Assembly: GCA_917880885.1 (NCBI GenBank)
Contig: OU862909.1
Coordinates: forward strand, 36,950,405 to 37,014,404
Direction of reading: 5' to 3'
DNA length: 64,000 bases
From: Limnephilus marmoratus
Lineage: Eukaryota > Arthropoda > Insecta > Trichoptera > Limnephilidae
Shown: positions 20,581 to 31,439 of the stretch, piece by piece
How positions within the stretch are numbered: position 1 is the first letter of the stretch
Layout of the letters: each line of letters begins with the position of its first letter
Program-made: the position numbers and the translations under genes
Notes under the pieces: generated by a model
Told to the model about the DNA's origin: nothing
What the model saw: only the letters and a program-made list of their open reading frames with translations
The model's database searches: none

Positions 20581-22010
20581 TTTGAACTTTTTAGTGGTAC
20601 TTGTTCGGGTCCGTATAAAATAAATCTCATATATCTAAATCTATAAAATAAGTCGCATCTCACGCACACGAGTGTGAGAGTCGGGCGGCAGCCGTAGTTC
20701 TTTTGGCAAGATAACACGCGATGGTGATTACAGCATCTTCGTCATCCACTGGTCGCTGGACAACTGCATTGACATCGCCTTGCACTGCTCCCTGCTAATG
20801 AGCAATAGTCGAGTGTCGCTGCTTTGGTAAGCGAATCCTTCTTTTCATCCTCGAGGAATAATAATTGCAGATAGAGATGTCAAGAACTGTCAACTCTTTA
20901 ATTCTTTTGTCGTAGCTTTCTTTTGTTTGTTATTGTGTGCACGTAGATACTCTAAAAACATTACTCCCTAGTTCGGAATCATTTAAATGTATTATTACAT
21001 TGAATCAAAATATACCATTAATTGTGATCTTCAAAGGCAGACAATGTTTTTGTTTATTTTCCATATTGTATATTTATGTACATATTGCAGGTAGGTACTA
21101 TGAACTATCGCACGCAATTACGCGCCAAAACTTTGCTTTTGTGCTTTTGTTCTATTAGGAGCTATATACGTGAACCTATTGTGAGCGCATACTTATAAGT
21201 CTTTTAGGAAGTTAGTCATATTGTAAATACCATGCTTGAGTACGGATTCATTTCGTTTCGTTACAGACACTTGGAAATCATCGATGATAACACGAAGCCT
21301 TACCTTTGTTGCTAACTGATAAAGTGAATCATCGCAAACTATACATGTATTATTATAATAAATTCGGACTTCGGACTTTACATTAAAATAAAGTACAATT
21401 TGAGAGTGACATTTTAACATTTACAGGTTTCCACTTGTTTAATAATATTATGTGAATGTAATTACCGTTGTATTAATTAGATGGCAATAGGGAGGGGGTG
21501 TGATAATGTAGGTACCTATAGATATATTTCAAAATAGTATTCTCAATGTGTTGACATTGTCGTTATTTAAGGGTATATCATATGCCAAAGGACAGTTTCA
21601 TATTTAGCTAAATTATTTAAAACTTCTACCTGTCAATGATAACAGTCATTGGTGGTATTCCCCTGTGAAACGTGTATAAAAATTTCAATTTACTTGAAGA
21701 TAGACCGAAGAGTTTTATTCTAACTTTGTATTTCATTGGATGTCTCATGATGTAAATGACGGACTAAAAATGGTTACGTTTCTAAAAGTCCTGATGATAA
21801 AAACTGTGCATTAAAAGTCATCTCTCTGAAGATGCTTTCAATTTTGCAAAAATCTTATATATCATTAGATTACGACTTTGACATTTGTGGAGTAAAAGTA
21901 AGCAGAATACACGTTGACACGCTTTTTTCTACAAGTTTCATGACGCCAGAGCTTCGGACTAACATACGCATTTCTGCTGTTCCTAATTTCCTATGCCTGA
22001 TTTTTGAAGT
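20581..22010. other. Unassigned 1.4 kb
   Basis: No recognised gene or repeat. Short frames lack known motifs. GTAGGTACCTA-type words recur. Confidence 0.4.
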
Positions 22011-22011
22011 G

Positions 22012-22218
22012 AAAACTTCTTTAGCACCGTTGTGATTTGAAACTCGATGAACGAAAAAGCGACACTAAAAAGAGACAAACACATACATCGATAGGATTTA
22101 GCCTGCGAGAGAATGAGATAGAGTAATCGGTCTCTTCTTTGTGCGGTGCTTCGTAGCCTCCACACTCTTGTCTATTTTAGTTTTCTGAAGGTTTCACTTC
22201 TACCGCGTGTGAACTGCA
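22012..22218 (-). mobile_element. Family M copy, short form (tandem copy 1 of 3)
   Basis: Runs from TTGAAGTGAAAACTTC to TCTACCGCGTGTGAACTGCA. The minus-strand frame reads RLRSTAQRRDRLLYLILSQA, kept partly in other copies; no function is implied. Confidence 0.8.
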
Positions 22219-22227
22219 AACCATTTT

Positions 22228-22432
22228 CGAAGTGAAAACTTCTTTACCACCGTTGTGATTTGAAACTCGATGAAACGAAAAAGCGACAAACACATAGGTA
22301 CTCCTATAAGATTTAGCCTGTGAGATAGAGATAGAATAATCGGTCTCCTCTTTGTGCGGTGCTTCGTAGCCTCCCCACTCTTGTCTACTTTAGTTTTCTG
22401 GAGGTTTCACTTCGGCCGCGTGTGAACTGCGC
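22228..22432 (-). mobile_element. Family M copy, short form (tandem copy 2 of 3)
   Basis: Begins TCGAAGTGAAAACTTC ten bases after the previous copy and ends GCCGCGTGTGAACTGCG. Confidence 0.8.
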
Positions 22433-22439
22433 CCAAATT

Positions 22440-22955
22440 TTTGAAGTGAAAAGTTCTTTAGCATCATTCTGATTTGAAACCCAATGAAACGGAAACGAGC
22501 AACACTAAAAGGAGACAAACACATACCTACATCTGTAGGATTTAGCATGCGAGAGAACGAGAAAGCAAAATAACATATTTATTTTATTCACAGGTACTTA
22601 CTCGGTTCCTATATAGTACGATAAATCCACGTTCACATGCGGATCCCTTTTAGTGTAGTGGTATAAAGTGCCTGATGAATCTTTGCAGACATTCAGCCGA
22701 CCAGGGATCAAATACTGAAAAATCCAAAAAAATATTTTTTTTTTTCTAAAATCAATATCCAATCTTCAAACCACTCCAAAATGAGCAGGCAAAACAAAAC
22801 ACAAAAGAAAGCGACTCCGAAGAAGAAAGCACAAATACTAATAAGATGACCAAATATATAGGAAAAGGTGATAAAAAAGTGCTTCGTAGTCACCTCACTC
22901 TTGTCTGCTTTAGTTTTCTGAAGGTTTCACTTCTACCGCGTGTGAACTGCAACAT
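22440..22955 (-). mobile_element. Family M long form (tandem copy 3 of 3)
   Basis: The ends match the short form but the middle holds about 300 extra bases, which are shared with the long copy at 56766-57345. In the sense from the GTGAACTGC end, both long forms encode ILEWFEDWILIL; the opposite strand here has an open stretch with NTKESDSEEEST. The short forms therefore look like internal-deletion derivatives. What the middle did is unknown. Confidence 0.75.
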
Positions 22956-23204
22956 TTTTTTTAAATAGTGAAACATTATAGAGTCCGGGTGTGTAACGAA
23001 CAATAACTTATACATACCTAATATTTTCAAATAAGAAAATCTCATTATTAGTTTTATTGTGTTTTGGTTGTGTAATCCGCCATGTTAGCAACACAAAACA
23101 ATATCATGACTTGAAGTATAGGGTGGGCCATAAATTTTTACACTTTTGAAATAACCACGAAAAACAAAATACAGATGTAGGTATAGAAAATTTAGATCAT
23201 TTCG

Positions 23205-23345
23205 TCCAAATGGCCGCCATCTCGCCGCTGGCATTCCTCAAATCTGGCCCTTAGATTTTCGAAGACTTTTCGACACAAAGCTCGGGGCATGTTGACCATT
23301 TCTTGATGAATGTTCTCCTTTGTTTCGAAGTATGCCTGGTTTATT
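23205..23345 (-). pseudogene. mariner-like transposase, C-terminal fragment
   Basis: The minus strand reads ENIHQEMVNMPRALCRKVFE then NLRARFEECQRRDGGHLDEM, stopping at TAA. The family usually ends RRLQxCIxxNGGHLxDVIF. Upstream the LTPADLFF block (the third catalytic Asp region is expected just here) runs into stops. Confidence 0.75.
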
Positions 23346-23404
23346 AGCGTAGACTCGACTTGTAAGATAACCTCATAAAAAATAAATCAGCTGGAGTTAG
23401 ATCG

Positions 23405-23800
23405 ACGGCCGGCGTGGTCTAGGGGTAAGGCTCTTGACTCGCAATCCGAAGGTCGCGAGATCGATTCCCGGCGTGGGCAAATAAATTTTATTTGATTAAT
23501 TTGGTTATTTCATAATTAATTCATTTGAAATAATATGTAATATATTTGCGGCACGTTCCAGAGTGGAAGATATTCTCAGTATTGCCCAGGTGTAAGAGTA
23601 CCATTCAGAATTGAAATGTTACTCGAAATGGCTTTAGCCGTATTTGGTGACCAGATCTGAATAGTTAGGTACTTCCCCACCTTCCTCTTCCTCATCTCCT
23701 TCTCCTCCCCACTGCCTTCAGCCTCACAACATACCCCGATTGGGGATGCCATAGTTTCACTGGCTCCAGACGGGAGCAGCTGGGACTCTTGTGGGATATT
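23405..23800 (+). mobile_element. SINE-A, near full length
   Basis: The head GGCGTGGTCTAGGGGTAAGG and box B GGTCGCGAGATCGATTCCCG are followed by the whole body to GGGAGCAGCTGGGACTCTTG. It is inserted in the mariner-like element. Confidence 0.85.
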
Positions 23801-23905
23801 CAGCTGCGAGGAGGCCATGGAATATCTCCTCTACGCGAGAACAGCTTGTTAACCATCTTAAAACACCGTTTCACTCTCTTTGGAGTTATGGCAGGTTACG
23901 CCATC

Positions 23906-24208
23906 TTACTGCATCCAAGTCCTATTGTTGTAAACAACGAACTGCGGCAACTGAAGTTGGAAGTTTTTAACCCATGATTTAATTAAATTAACACTTGGGC
24001 ACTGATTAATATGGTGTAACTGTTGATACGACCAAAATAGGCGGCTTGAGGCGACGTAAGAATCATTGTTTTTGTAAAAATGTTTTACCCAGAAAACGCG
24101 TTGCCCTCCCGTAAAGCAATCCAGGAAATGCGACTGAATTTCCAAAAAGCGAGGAGGCGCGCACAAGTGGCCCCGCTCTCCTCCCCCGTTCGGTATCTCC
24201 GCTAGCAC
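23906..24208 (-). pseudogene. mariner-like transposase, N-terminal fragment
   Basis: 101 codons with VFWVKHFYKNNDSYVAS and SVNLIKSWVKNF, which match the paired helix-turn-helix DNA-binding start of this transposase family (usual form ...FxxxxP...I..WV.NF...G). The catalytic domain that should follow is lost; only the C-terminal piece at 23205-23345 remains. Confidence 0.7.
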
Positions 24209-24225
24209 TACTACAAAAGGGAGGC

Positions 24226-24632
24226 GTCTACTAATATCTACAGGAATTCCAAAAACTAATATCTATGAGAATCAAAGTGTTGACGAATATCTACAGCTCA
24301 AACTGTTGATTAATATCTATGAGAACCAAAGTGTTGACGAATATCTACAGCACTGGCAGGTTGGATTTGCAATTATGTATAGCATATTGGAATAACGTAA
24401 TATTGCGTATGCAGTTTAAAAAACTTAATTTATGTAAGTATGTACGTAAAAATCCCTAATGTCGGACTATTGGACACATTTAGCTGATTAGTCCAACCTA
24501 CGCTCCGTAGATATTAGTTCAACCTACGCTCTGTAGATATTAATCAACACTCTGAAGTTCGTAATATTAGTTCAACATATGAGCTGTAGATATTCGTCCG
24601 ACATAATACAGGCTGTAGATATTAGTATCTGG
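24226..24632. repeat. Modular insert built from TAATATCTACAG units
   Basis: The left half carries (C/T)TAATATCTACAG or GAATATCTACAG five times (about 24228 to 24352) and the right half carries the inverted form CTGTAGATATTA four times (about 24505 to 24627). CAAAGTGTTGACGAATATCT is repeated in the left half. The symmetry suggests a non-autonomous transposon with subterminal arrays. Confidence 0.65.
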
Positions 24633-24672
24633 AGTCCTACAAAAGTGGAATAAGTTATGGCCCACTCTGTAT

Positions 24673-25584
24673 AAAGCACAAAGTGTTTACAGTATTCGTG
24701 GTTTTGTATTGAATTTGAGTAGTCCCTCCGGAAACGATTCGCATTGTTTTCTTAGCATTGTTATCAGAATTCTTATCTTCTCTAACTCCGTATCAGTCAA
24801 TTCTATTTCTAATGAATTTACATCATCTGCTAATAAACGGTTTTCAATCAGTTGTATAATATCTTATTTAATTCGATTTGAATGACTAGTATCCATTTGT
24901 TGAAATGCAATTTCGCGCTGTTCTAGTCATGTAATAAAGACCCACCTGTGTCTTCGCCAGTCAGTGGCGTACGAAGCTGTTAGCTCTTTTAGAGCTAGAT
25001 TTAACTCCAAAATGAGACCACCAGCTCCAAAAAGGTAGTTTAGCGTCTTAGCTCGTTTTTCAGATAATCTAGAAATCTAGCTCCTTTTTTACGAAAATCA
25101 TGAACGAAAAATTACAATTTAAATCTATTATTATTTCTTCGGGAACCCGGTTATTTTCGTGTTGAAAACTTGATGTTTACCTCAGAATTTCTTCTCTGGC
25201 CGCCCCCCGCCCTCAGGATAGCCACTCCGTCACCTCCACCTTCCCTCTCCCCACTCCACTCCCCACCCGTTTTTACAATATTATTCTTGATTCTACCTAC
25301 TTTAAATAAATTTATCAACTTTAAGATTTTCAAAAATAGAATCCTGATTTGTTTTGCAAAATGTCATTCTCAAACACGCGAACTGTCAAACGTGCGATAG
25401 TCGTTAGGTTTTCTGAAATTATCCAATTTTCTGCGCAATTTTCTTAATTTTTCTCTCCGTAAGAACCATCCTCGTACTTCAAGGAATATTCTAAAAAAAG
25501 AGTTAGCGAAATCGGTTAAGCTGCTCTCGAGATTTGCGCTTAGCAACTAGCAACACATTCAGTGATTCATTTTTATATTATAGA
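24673..25584. other. Unassigned; one hAT-like end
   Basis: CAGTGGCGTACGAAGC near 24976 resembles the hAT MITE ends found at 30167 and 58015, but no partner end was found. The rest shows no recognised feature; a C-rich stretch lies at 25200-25270. Confidence 0.4.
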
Positions 25585-25745
25585 AGATAATAACTTCTGT
25601 AAACGTATTTAATAACCTTTCAAAAAAAGGCTTATTGTTTTCGGATATGTACCTGCAGAAATATTCCATTTATTTGGATTTGATTGCAAAGCGGAAATTT
25701 TTGACCTTCTGACAAAATACGCCCGATTTCTGAGGGGTTACGACG
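25585..25745 (+). mobile_element. piggyBac-type MITE fragment (3' part)
   Basis: Shares TTTTCGGATATG, CATTTATTTGGATTTGATTG and CTGAGGGGTTA with 30879-31439. The TTAA is mutated to TTAC. Confidence 0.6.
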
Positions 25746-25884
25746 TGTCAACTCACAACGAATGGTCATTATGTAGGATTTCTTTTAAAAATCGATTGCG
25801 ATGTTTTATAGCCAAAAAATTGGACCTATTTAGAGTTCAGTTACTTTCACCTCAATGCCAATGGTCCGAATCTGCACGATAATT

Positions 25885-26240
25885 TCTACATATTATAAAT
25901 TAAAGTCCTCCACCGCGTCTGTCTGTCTGTTCGCGATAAACTCAAAAACTACTTAACGGATTTTCATGCGGTTTTCACTTCAATCAATTTTCACCAATAG
26001 ATAGAGTGTTGAGGAAGTTTAGGTATATAATTTGTCAAGGTTTTATTTAAATTGGTTGAAATATATTATCTGTATGTGGTGAACGATTGGGCTGGCAAGC
26101 GGGTGGTTTGGATTTGATTTGTATGCAAATTAACAGATGGTGGTGTGAGTTAATTTATCGTGGTTATAAAGGTTGGGTAACCATCCGGTAGATTGCGTTG
26201 TGTTTCGTTAGCCACAGCAACGCGTGGCCGGGTCAGCTAG
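25885..26240 (+). mobile_element. Helitron, lepidopteran type, full length
   Basis: Starts TCTACATATTATAAATTAAA and ends AGCAACGCGTGGCCGGGTCA then GCTAG, followed by T. Internal CGCGATAAACTCAAAAACTA and GGATTTTCATGCGG are typical of small lepidopteran Helitrons. No Rep/helicase is present, so it is non-autonomous. Confidence 0.85.
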
Positions 26241-26459
26241 TTATTTCTAAAGCGAACATTGGTCCACCGTTTCCGTACCTAAACTATGAAATTTAAAGCC
26301 CTACGAAAAACAACATCGAAATCATGTTTCTCGAAGGGTAAAGATTTCAACGCATGTCAGAAATAATTAATTATGTTTACCTACCTAGAGGTACCTACGC
26401 AAGAGAAATGGTAAAATTCTGTTGATTTTGAGTCACTGTTTCATCGGAGGTTGACACCC

Positions 26460-26790
26460 TAATAATAATAATAATAATATTTGGATGATTTATATAGCGC
26501 CGTTTTTGTGAAAAATCACCTCAAGGGCGCTATACAAACTTATAATACATTTCTAAAATCTAAAAACTACAAGCTAGACAAACAATTAAAAACAACTTAT
26601 GGCTAAAAATTGCATACACCGGTTCATTGATCACCGATACGAAAATATATGTACAATATTTTGACCAATGAACGCGATGCTGCCTTAAATTTAATGAAAA
26701 CAGGACCATACTTACCTGAGAGGTCGCTTGAAATTAACACTGTATATTTTCCATTAAAAGAAATTTAGATAGAGTTCGCACGCAGAGGAC
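26460..26790 (-). mobile_element. Family T copy with (ATT)n tail
   Basis: The minus strand ends GCGCCCTTGAGGTGATTTTT, CACAAAAACGGCGCTATATA and a run of ATT; upstream is GGTCAAAATATTGTACATAT and a segment (CAGAGGACATTATTGTGAAC on the plus strand) shared with 34262-34380. The tail and variable 5' ends suggest a SINE or LINE 3' end. Confidence 0.75.
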
Positions 26791-27565
26791 ATTATTGTGA
26801 ACACATGTTATTTAATCCTGAAAAATATTTTAATATTAATATGTAATGTATTCTTTGACGAGTGTATTTTGGAAAGTAAAAGCAACAGGTGGGTGGTGCA
26901 GTAGTACCTATAAGGATTTGATCTTTCTAAATGTGGTTCGTCAAGAGACAGATTGAGGTGTAAGGAATCGAGTAATTTTAATTCAGTAAGAAAAGTGTGA
27001 TTAGGACATAGCACAGACAATACAAGTATGATACTCTCAAATATGTATATTTAAATTACGAGTATGAGAGCCCAAAAAAAAACCCTACACTAACTACTTC
27101 CAAGAAACTTTAAAAAAAATTAAGCCATTACTCCTGTCCATCTTCAATCGGTCAGATTAGGAAGTACAACATAACCTCACATTTGAAACTGCTAAAATTG
27201 TTCTAAAATCGGTGTTACGTGGCGTTGCCTTAGATTTCTGGCATGATCTTCATTTCTCGATGCACTGTACGCATAGGTATCACAGTAAACATAGAATTGC
27301 GAATTTTTAAATCTTTTTCATTTATAATCATAATAATATTAAAAACGTTTATTCATCAATAGACTTTTACAGTTTTATAATTTTTTTTTAATTTACATTT
27401 ATTCTGTTGATAAAAAGGTCACTGGTGTACATTCATGATTTCTCCTGGAATTTAGCTGGTTTTCAGCAGTGCCTCTAATATAAATACACAAAATAAATAA
27501 TTAATGAAATAAATACAATTAAATTAAATTACATAACAAATAATTAAAACAAATCAATCATCTTT
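26791..27565. other. Unassigned AT-rich sequence
   Basis: No gene or repeat recognised. Confidence 0.4.
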
Positions 27566-27850
27566 AATTTTAATCCCCTATTTTTACAGGATAAGAAGTG
27601 CCCGAAACCAAGAGATAGATGAATTTACTTACATAATTCATATTTGAGATACCTTAACAATCAACACAACATAAAGATCTGCGTAGGATCTTATGCAGAT
27701 CTTTATGTAGTGTTGATTGTTAAATTGATCTTAGGGAAAATGGTTTCAGGCATCCCAAATATGAATACATAGGTAAATTCATACATCTCTTGGTTTCGGG
27801 CACTTTTTATCATGGAAAATGTGTGGTATTTCCCTGGGATTAAAATTACA
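27566..27850. repeat. 285 bp long palindrome
   Basis: The arms run from TTAATTTTAATCCC to GGGATTAAAATTA, include GATAAGAAGTGCCCGAAACC with its inverted partner, and close at the centre on AAAGATCTGCGTAGGATC facing GCAGATCTTT. The arms are close to identical for long stretches. No duplication is evident. Confidence 0.85.
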
Positions 27851-28211
27851 GGTGACTCATTTAATAAATTATAAATGTCCATTTATGACATGAAAAATCA
27901 ATAGCCATAGAGTCTGCATTCTGCAATCCGCATCTAAAATTATAAATTATAACGATCAAAAATTACCCATTAAACCAATTCTAAATTGGGTACCCATTTA
28001 CAGGAAAATCAGTTTTAATATGTCCACTTTAAAATGATTTACCTGTAGATTAGATACAAAGACCAAAGTATGAAGTTGGCACAAAATAATAACAAGCTTG
28101 CTTTGAGTGACTCCCCATTCAAAGGGCATTGCTTGTCAATAACTTCATTTTCAAACACGAAACATTTGGCCAGTGAATCGACCTTGTAATCTACATAATA
28201 CGGTGACTTAA
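27851..28211. other. Unassigned sequence
   Basis: No gene recognised. It contains GTAATCTACATAATACGGTG just before the mariner end. Confidence 0.35.
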
Positions 28212-28238
28212 TACCTCGATCAAAAAGTTTTAGGACTT

Positions 28239-28344
28239 TAGTCATAAAATCGAAAATACAAGTTTTTTCATCAAAATCAATATAGTTCTTTTCAAAGTAC
28301 TCCCCGTCAACTGCAACGCGCCTACGCCAGTGCTTGATCTAATC
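28239..28344 (-). pseudogene. mariner transposase C-terminal fragment
   Basis: The minus strand reads HWRRRVAVDGEYFEKNYIDF, equivalent to the usual WxKRWxKCIxxxGDYFExD end of mariner transposases. Confidence 0.65.
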
Positions 28345-29427
28345 TAGGGATGTTATGGATACGAAATTTCGGATCTGGATAGGGATAAAGATATAGGAAT
28401 AATATTATACCGGTTTCGGATACGGTCACGAATATGAAAGTTAGTTTCGGATAATTTCGGTTAAGGATATTAGAATTTTCCCAGGAACCTCTATTTTTCA
28501 AAGAGTCTGTTATTGACAACTGTTTTTTACACTCTTGTAAATGTGTTAGCTAATTGTGTGTTCCTAATAAATTGTACAGCGCCCTTGAGGTGATTTTTCA
28601 CAAAAACGGCGCTTTATAAATTATCCAATTATTATATGCACCAGATTTAAATGTCCGGGTTCAATTTTCCCCAAAAAAAAAAAAGGAAAAAAATAAGGAA
28701 AAACTAAACCCTTTCACACACTTCCCCAAATGATCATCTAGTCAACCCACGCTATGCAATTGCACTATATAAGTATTATAAATACAAGAACAACATGTCA
28801 ACCTACTAGAGACCAAATGGGAATATAATTCACCGACTCCAGATATTTTCATATCAGAGGGTTCGGCTCTGTGGCATTTCTAATTGAACCTATAAATCCT
28901 ACCGATCCCTCAATATAAATATTTATATTATTATTATTATTAGCTGTTGAAGTGGTAGTTGTTGTTTTAGTTGAGTATCCTTTTTCAGCAATAACAGTTA
29001 TTCGTATTTAACTATTTGTTTTGATTTAAGATGAAGTTTCAGAGAAGTAGTGCCACCTCCTTTGCGTGAAAAGTTTTTTCCACACTGTTTACATTTTTCA
29101 GAATCTACATTAATTTCATCAAAAAATGTCCACACTAAACTAGACTTAGGACTTAGAACTTAAGACGCATTTTGCCATTTCCCAAAACCATAACAATTTG
29201 TTTACACAACACTTTGAAACTAAGTAAATAGGTTCCCGTAAATAATAACTTTTAATGTTTGTACACCCACAATCAAAAAATAAATCACAAACAATGCAAA
29301 TTGCATGACACATGCGCGGCTTGTGTGATCCGAAACTTTTATATCGGTTTCGGTTACGGTTACGGATATTTTTTATTTCGGATATCCGATAGTTTCGGTT
29401 ACGGTTACGGAGCTCCATAACATCCCT
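28345..29427 (-). mobile_element. hAT transposon, internally deleted
   Basis: The ends TAGGGATGTTATGG and CCATAACATCCCT are flanked by ATCTAATC on both sides (28337-28344, 29428-29435), an 8-bp duplication; the flank is itself a TCTAA repeat, so the exact cut is uncertain by a base. Near each end are repeated TTCGGTTACGG/CGGATACGG words. A BED zinc finger piece and a family T end (about 28577-28625) lie inside. Confidence 0.8.
29030..29150 (-). pseudogene. hAT transposase BED zinc-finger fragment
   Basis: The minus strand reads SLVWTFFDEINVDSEKCKQC followed by GKNFSRKGGGTTSLKLHLKS. This is the BED-type zinc finger (VW..F, CxxC, then GGTTSLxxHL) that begins hAT transposases and binds the transposon ends. 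No RNase-H-like catalytic domain follows. Confidence 0.8.
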
Positions 29428-29429
29428 AT

Positions 29430-29625
29430 CTAATCTAATCTAATCCTCGAAATACCACTATGAATTTTCAGTATGACCAAAAAGTCGCAAGGAGCCAGAT
29501 CAGGTGAATTCGAAGGCTGCTGATTAGTATTCGAGTTGTTTTTGGTCAAAAACTCACTGACAAGGATCGCATTGTGCGATGGTGCGTTATTGTGGTGCAA
29601 AATTCATGCCATTTTCAGACTTATA
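29430..29625 (-). pseudogene. mariner transposase catalytic fragment
   Basis: The minus strand reads ILHHNNAPSHNAILVSEFL, then QQPSNSPDLAPCDFLVILKI. These are the second catalytic Asp block (HxDNAPxH; here the Asp itself reads Asn) and the third (SPDLAPCD) of mariner transposases. The missing first Asp region and the changed second Asp show it is dead. Confidence 0.75.
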
Positions 29626-29825
29626 AAAAATCGAAAACACGCACAAAAGTGGACGTACTCACTGTACTCAGTATAGCGTAACCTTTACAAACGTCAAGCT
29701 ATGACACTGAAATTTAGAGGGAAGTGTCAATGACAGATGTGGTGACCTAACAAAAAAAGAATTCCAATCGGGGGACTGATGACGTCACACGGTGGCCGGT
29801 CCTAAAACTTTTTGATCAAGCGGTG

Positions 29826-30137
29826 TGTCTTTATTCTGACGGGTTTGATGTCCTATTACCTCAATAGAATTCAATCGTTACTAGCAAACGCGACGAAAAT
29901 TTATTTGGATAATAGGTATGTCGAAACTTTTTCTGATAGCTGAGGACGACACTTTTGTGCACTAAAATATGTCAGTCAGTACCCGCTTTCGAAATTTGCT
30001 TTAAACACTAAAAATCGTCATTATACAAACAGTCGTTGGAAAAATGTTATTTTTATTCGTTTCAAGTTTCAACCCTCCATGCTAGCGACTAAATTCAGAT
30101 TCATTCGAAGATTATATCTATAAGGTATTTAAAACTG
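29826..30137. other. Unassigned sequence
   Basis: No gene or repeat recognised. Confidence 0.35.
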
Positions 30138-30590
30138 ATAATCACGCCGTTTTTCGCAGGGGTAGGCAGTGGCGTAGCTAGCACGGGTGGCACCTGGGGC
30201 GGAAGTCACCCCCCCCAGGGCGTAGTGTCACCCCCCCCCCCTATGAAAGTTGACTTGAGAAATTCAAAACGCTAATTTCGACTTCATAAAAATTGGTCCA
30301 TCCTGGGGGGGGGGGGGGGGGTGTGGCTGAAGAATATAGGCTATTCCGCAATATCTTGGTCGAGTGGCACCCCCCTTCGGATGGCACCCGGGGCGGTCCG
30401 CCCCCACCGCCCCCCCCTCGCTACGCTACTGGGGGTAGGCAGAGTGGAGAGACGGTCTAAAAATTCTATCTTAGCACACGTACATACCCTTCTGTTATTC
30501 TGACTCTTGACTACCGAGTTTTGATTCACTTGATCGTGTCATGTCTTCCTCAGGCATCCCCGACTGCTTCTACCATTCCCATTCCCCCAT
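30138..30590 (-). pseudogene. RTE-like LINE 3' fragment, split by a hAT MITE
   Basis: The 3' end ATCACGCCGTTTTTCGCAGG continues after the MITE with GGGGTAGGCAGAGTGG and reaches CTTGATCGTGTCATGTCTTC. On the minus strand this is the C-terminal GRPRKTWHDxVNQ region in decayed form. Confidence 0.7.
30167..30431. mobile_element. hAT-type MITE
   Basis: A 265 bp element with ends CAGTGGCGTAGCTAGC and, in reverse complement, CAGTAGCGTAGCGAGG, and an exact 8-bp duplication GGGGTAGG (30159-30166, 30432-30439). G- and C-runs fill the interior. Confidence 0.9.
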
Positions 30591-30596
30591 GTATTT

Positions 30597-30850
30597 TATT
30601 TTTGTATGTGAATGCCGCACAAGAATCCGAACTGCTTCCAACCGTTTGGATCCATGGAGACTATGACATCCCCGATTGGGGTATGTTGTGAGGGTGAAGG
30701 TAGTGGGGAGGGAAAGAAGATTTAGAAGAGGAAGGCGGGGAAGTACCTGGCTATTCAGATCCGGTTACCAAACAAGGCTAAAATCACTTCAAGCTACGCT
30801 TCAATTCTGAATGGTGGTCAATAGAATATGGGGAATACATCACATTTCGG
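30597..30850 (-). mobile_element. SINE-A, 5'-truncated
   Basis: Matches the body in reverse: CCGATTGGGGTATGTTGTGA, AGATCCGGTTACCAAACAAG and TTCAATTCTGAATGGTGGTC. The tRNA-like head is missing. Confidence 0.75.
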
Positions 30851-30878
30851 TGGAATTGAATCGTTTGTTTAACTTTAA

Positions 30879-31439
30879 CCCCTCAAGCTAATTTCTTAGC
30901 TTTTCGGAACAACTCCTATATATCTTGTAGAAATTGTCGTGTCTCCCTTACTATCATGGTTACAAATATGATCTAAACGTTGTTGGAAAGAAAAAATACC
31001 ACACATTAAATACAAATCTAAAAGTTAACCACAAACTAATTCAAATTTACACCTTTATGAAAACAAAATTTCCGATTGCAATTTGAAAAAAATTGGAACA
31101 TTTTTAATTAATTATTTTTACGTGAAATGTCAAAAAAGTTAGTTGATGATAACGTTTATAAATACATTTGCCTAAAAAAATATGTGTGTGTTTTTATTTA
31201 TTTATTTGTTATCAGTAATTTAAGTTTTAGTATGATGAGTTATTTTTACAACTTTTTAAAGTTTATATTTCAACATTTATATGTTTATTTCTAATTATAA
31301 AATTTGAAAGTGTATTTCATCACCTTTCAAAAACAGTTTTTGGTTTTCGTATTCGTTCAGAAATACGTCATTTAATTAAATTTTATTGCGAAGCGGAAAC
31401 ATTTTGACCATCCGACAAAAAGGTCCGAGGCCTGAGGGG
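30879..31439. mobile_element. piggyBac-type MITE
   Basis: A 561 bp element flanked by TTAA on both sides (30875-30878, 31440-31443). The ends are CCCCTCAAGC and, in reverse complement, CCCCTCAGGC. A TTAA target and CCC-starting ends are the mark of piggyBac elements. No transposase frame is present. Confidence 0.8.

Larger units (their letters stand above)
23119..24671 (-). mobile_element. mariner-like transposon, decayed
   Basis: The ends are GGGTGGGCCATAA and, in reverse complement, GAGTGGGCCATAA, flanked by TATA-type sequence. It encodes a minus-strand Tc1/mariner-superfamily transposase in pieces (24208-23906 and about 23340-23205) and is interrupted by SINE-A at 23405-23800 and by a repetitive insert at 24226-24632. 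Confidence 0.75.
28212..29825 (-). mobile_element. mariner-like transposon remnant, split by a hAT element
   Basis: Inverted ends: GATCAAAAAGTTTTAGGAC at about 28218 and GTCCTAAAACTTTTTGATC at about 29800. Transposase pieces lie on the minus strand on both sides of the hAT insertion (28345-29427). Confidence 0.75.

Noticed and set aside
20185..20717. Genes of 153 and 171 codons on opposite strands
   Set aside because: They overlap each other in a GC-rich island where stops are rare, and neither shows a motif.
24970..25270. Complete hAT MITE beginning at CAGTGGCGTACG
   Set aside because: Only one end was found; no inverted partner or 8-bp duplication is visible.
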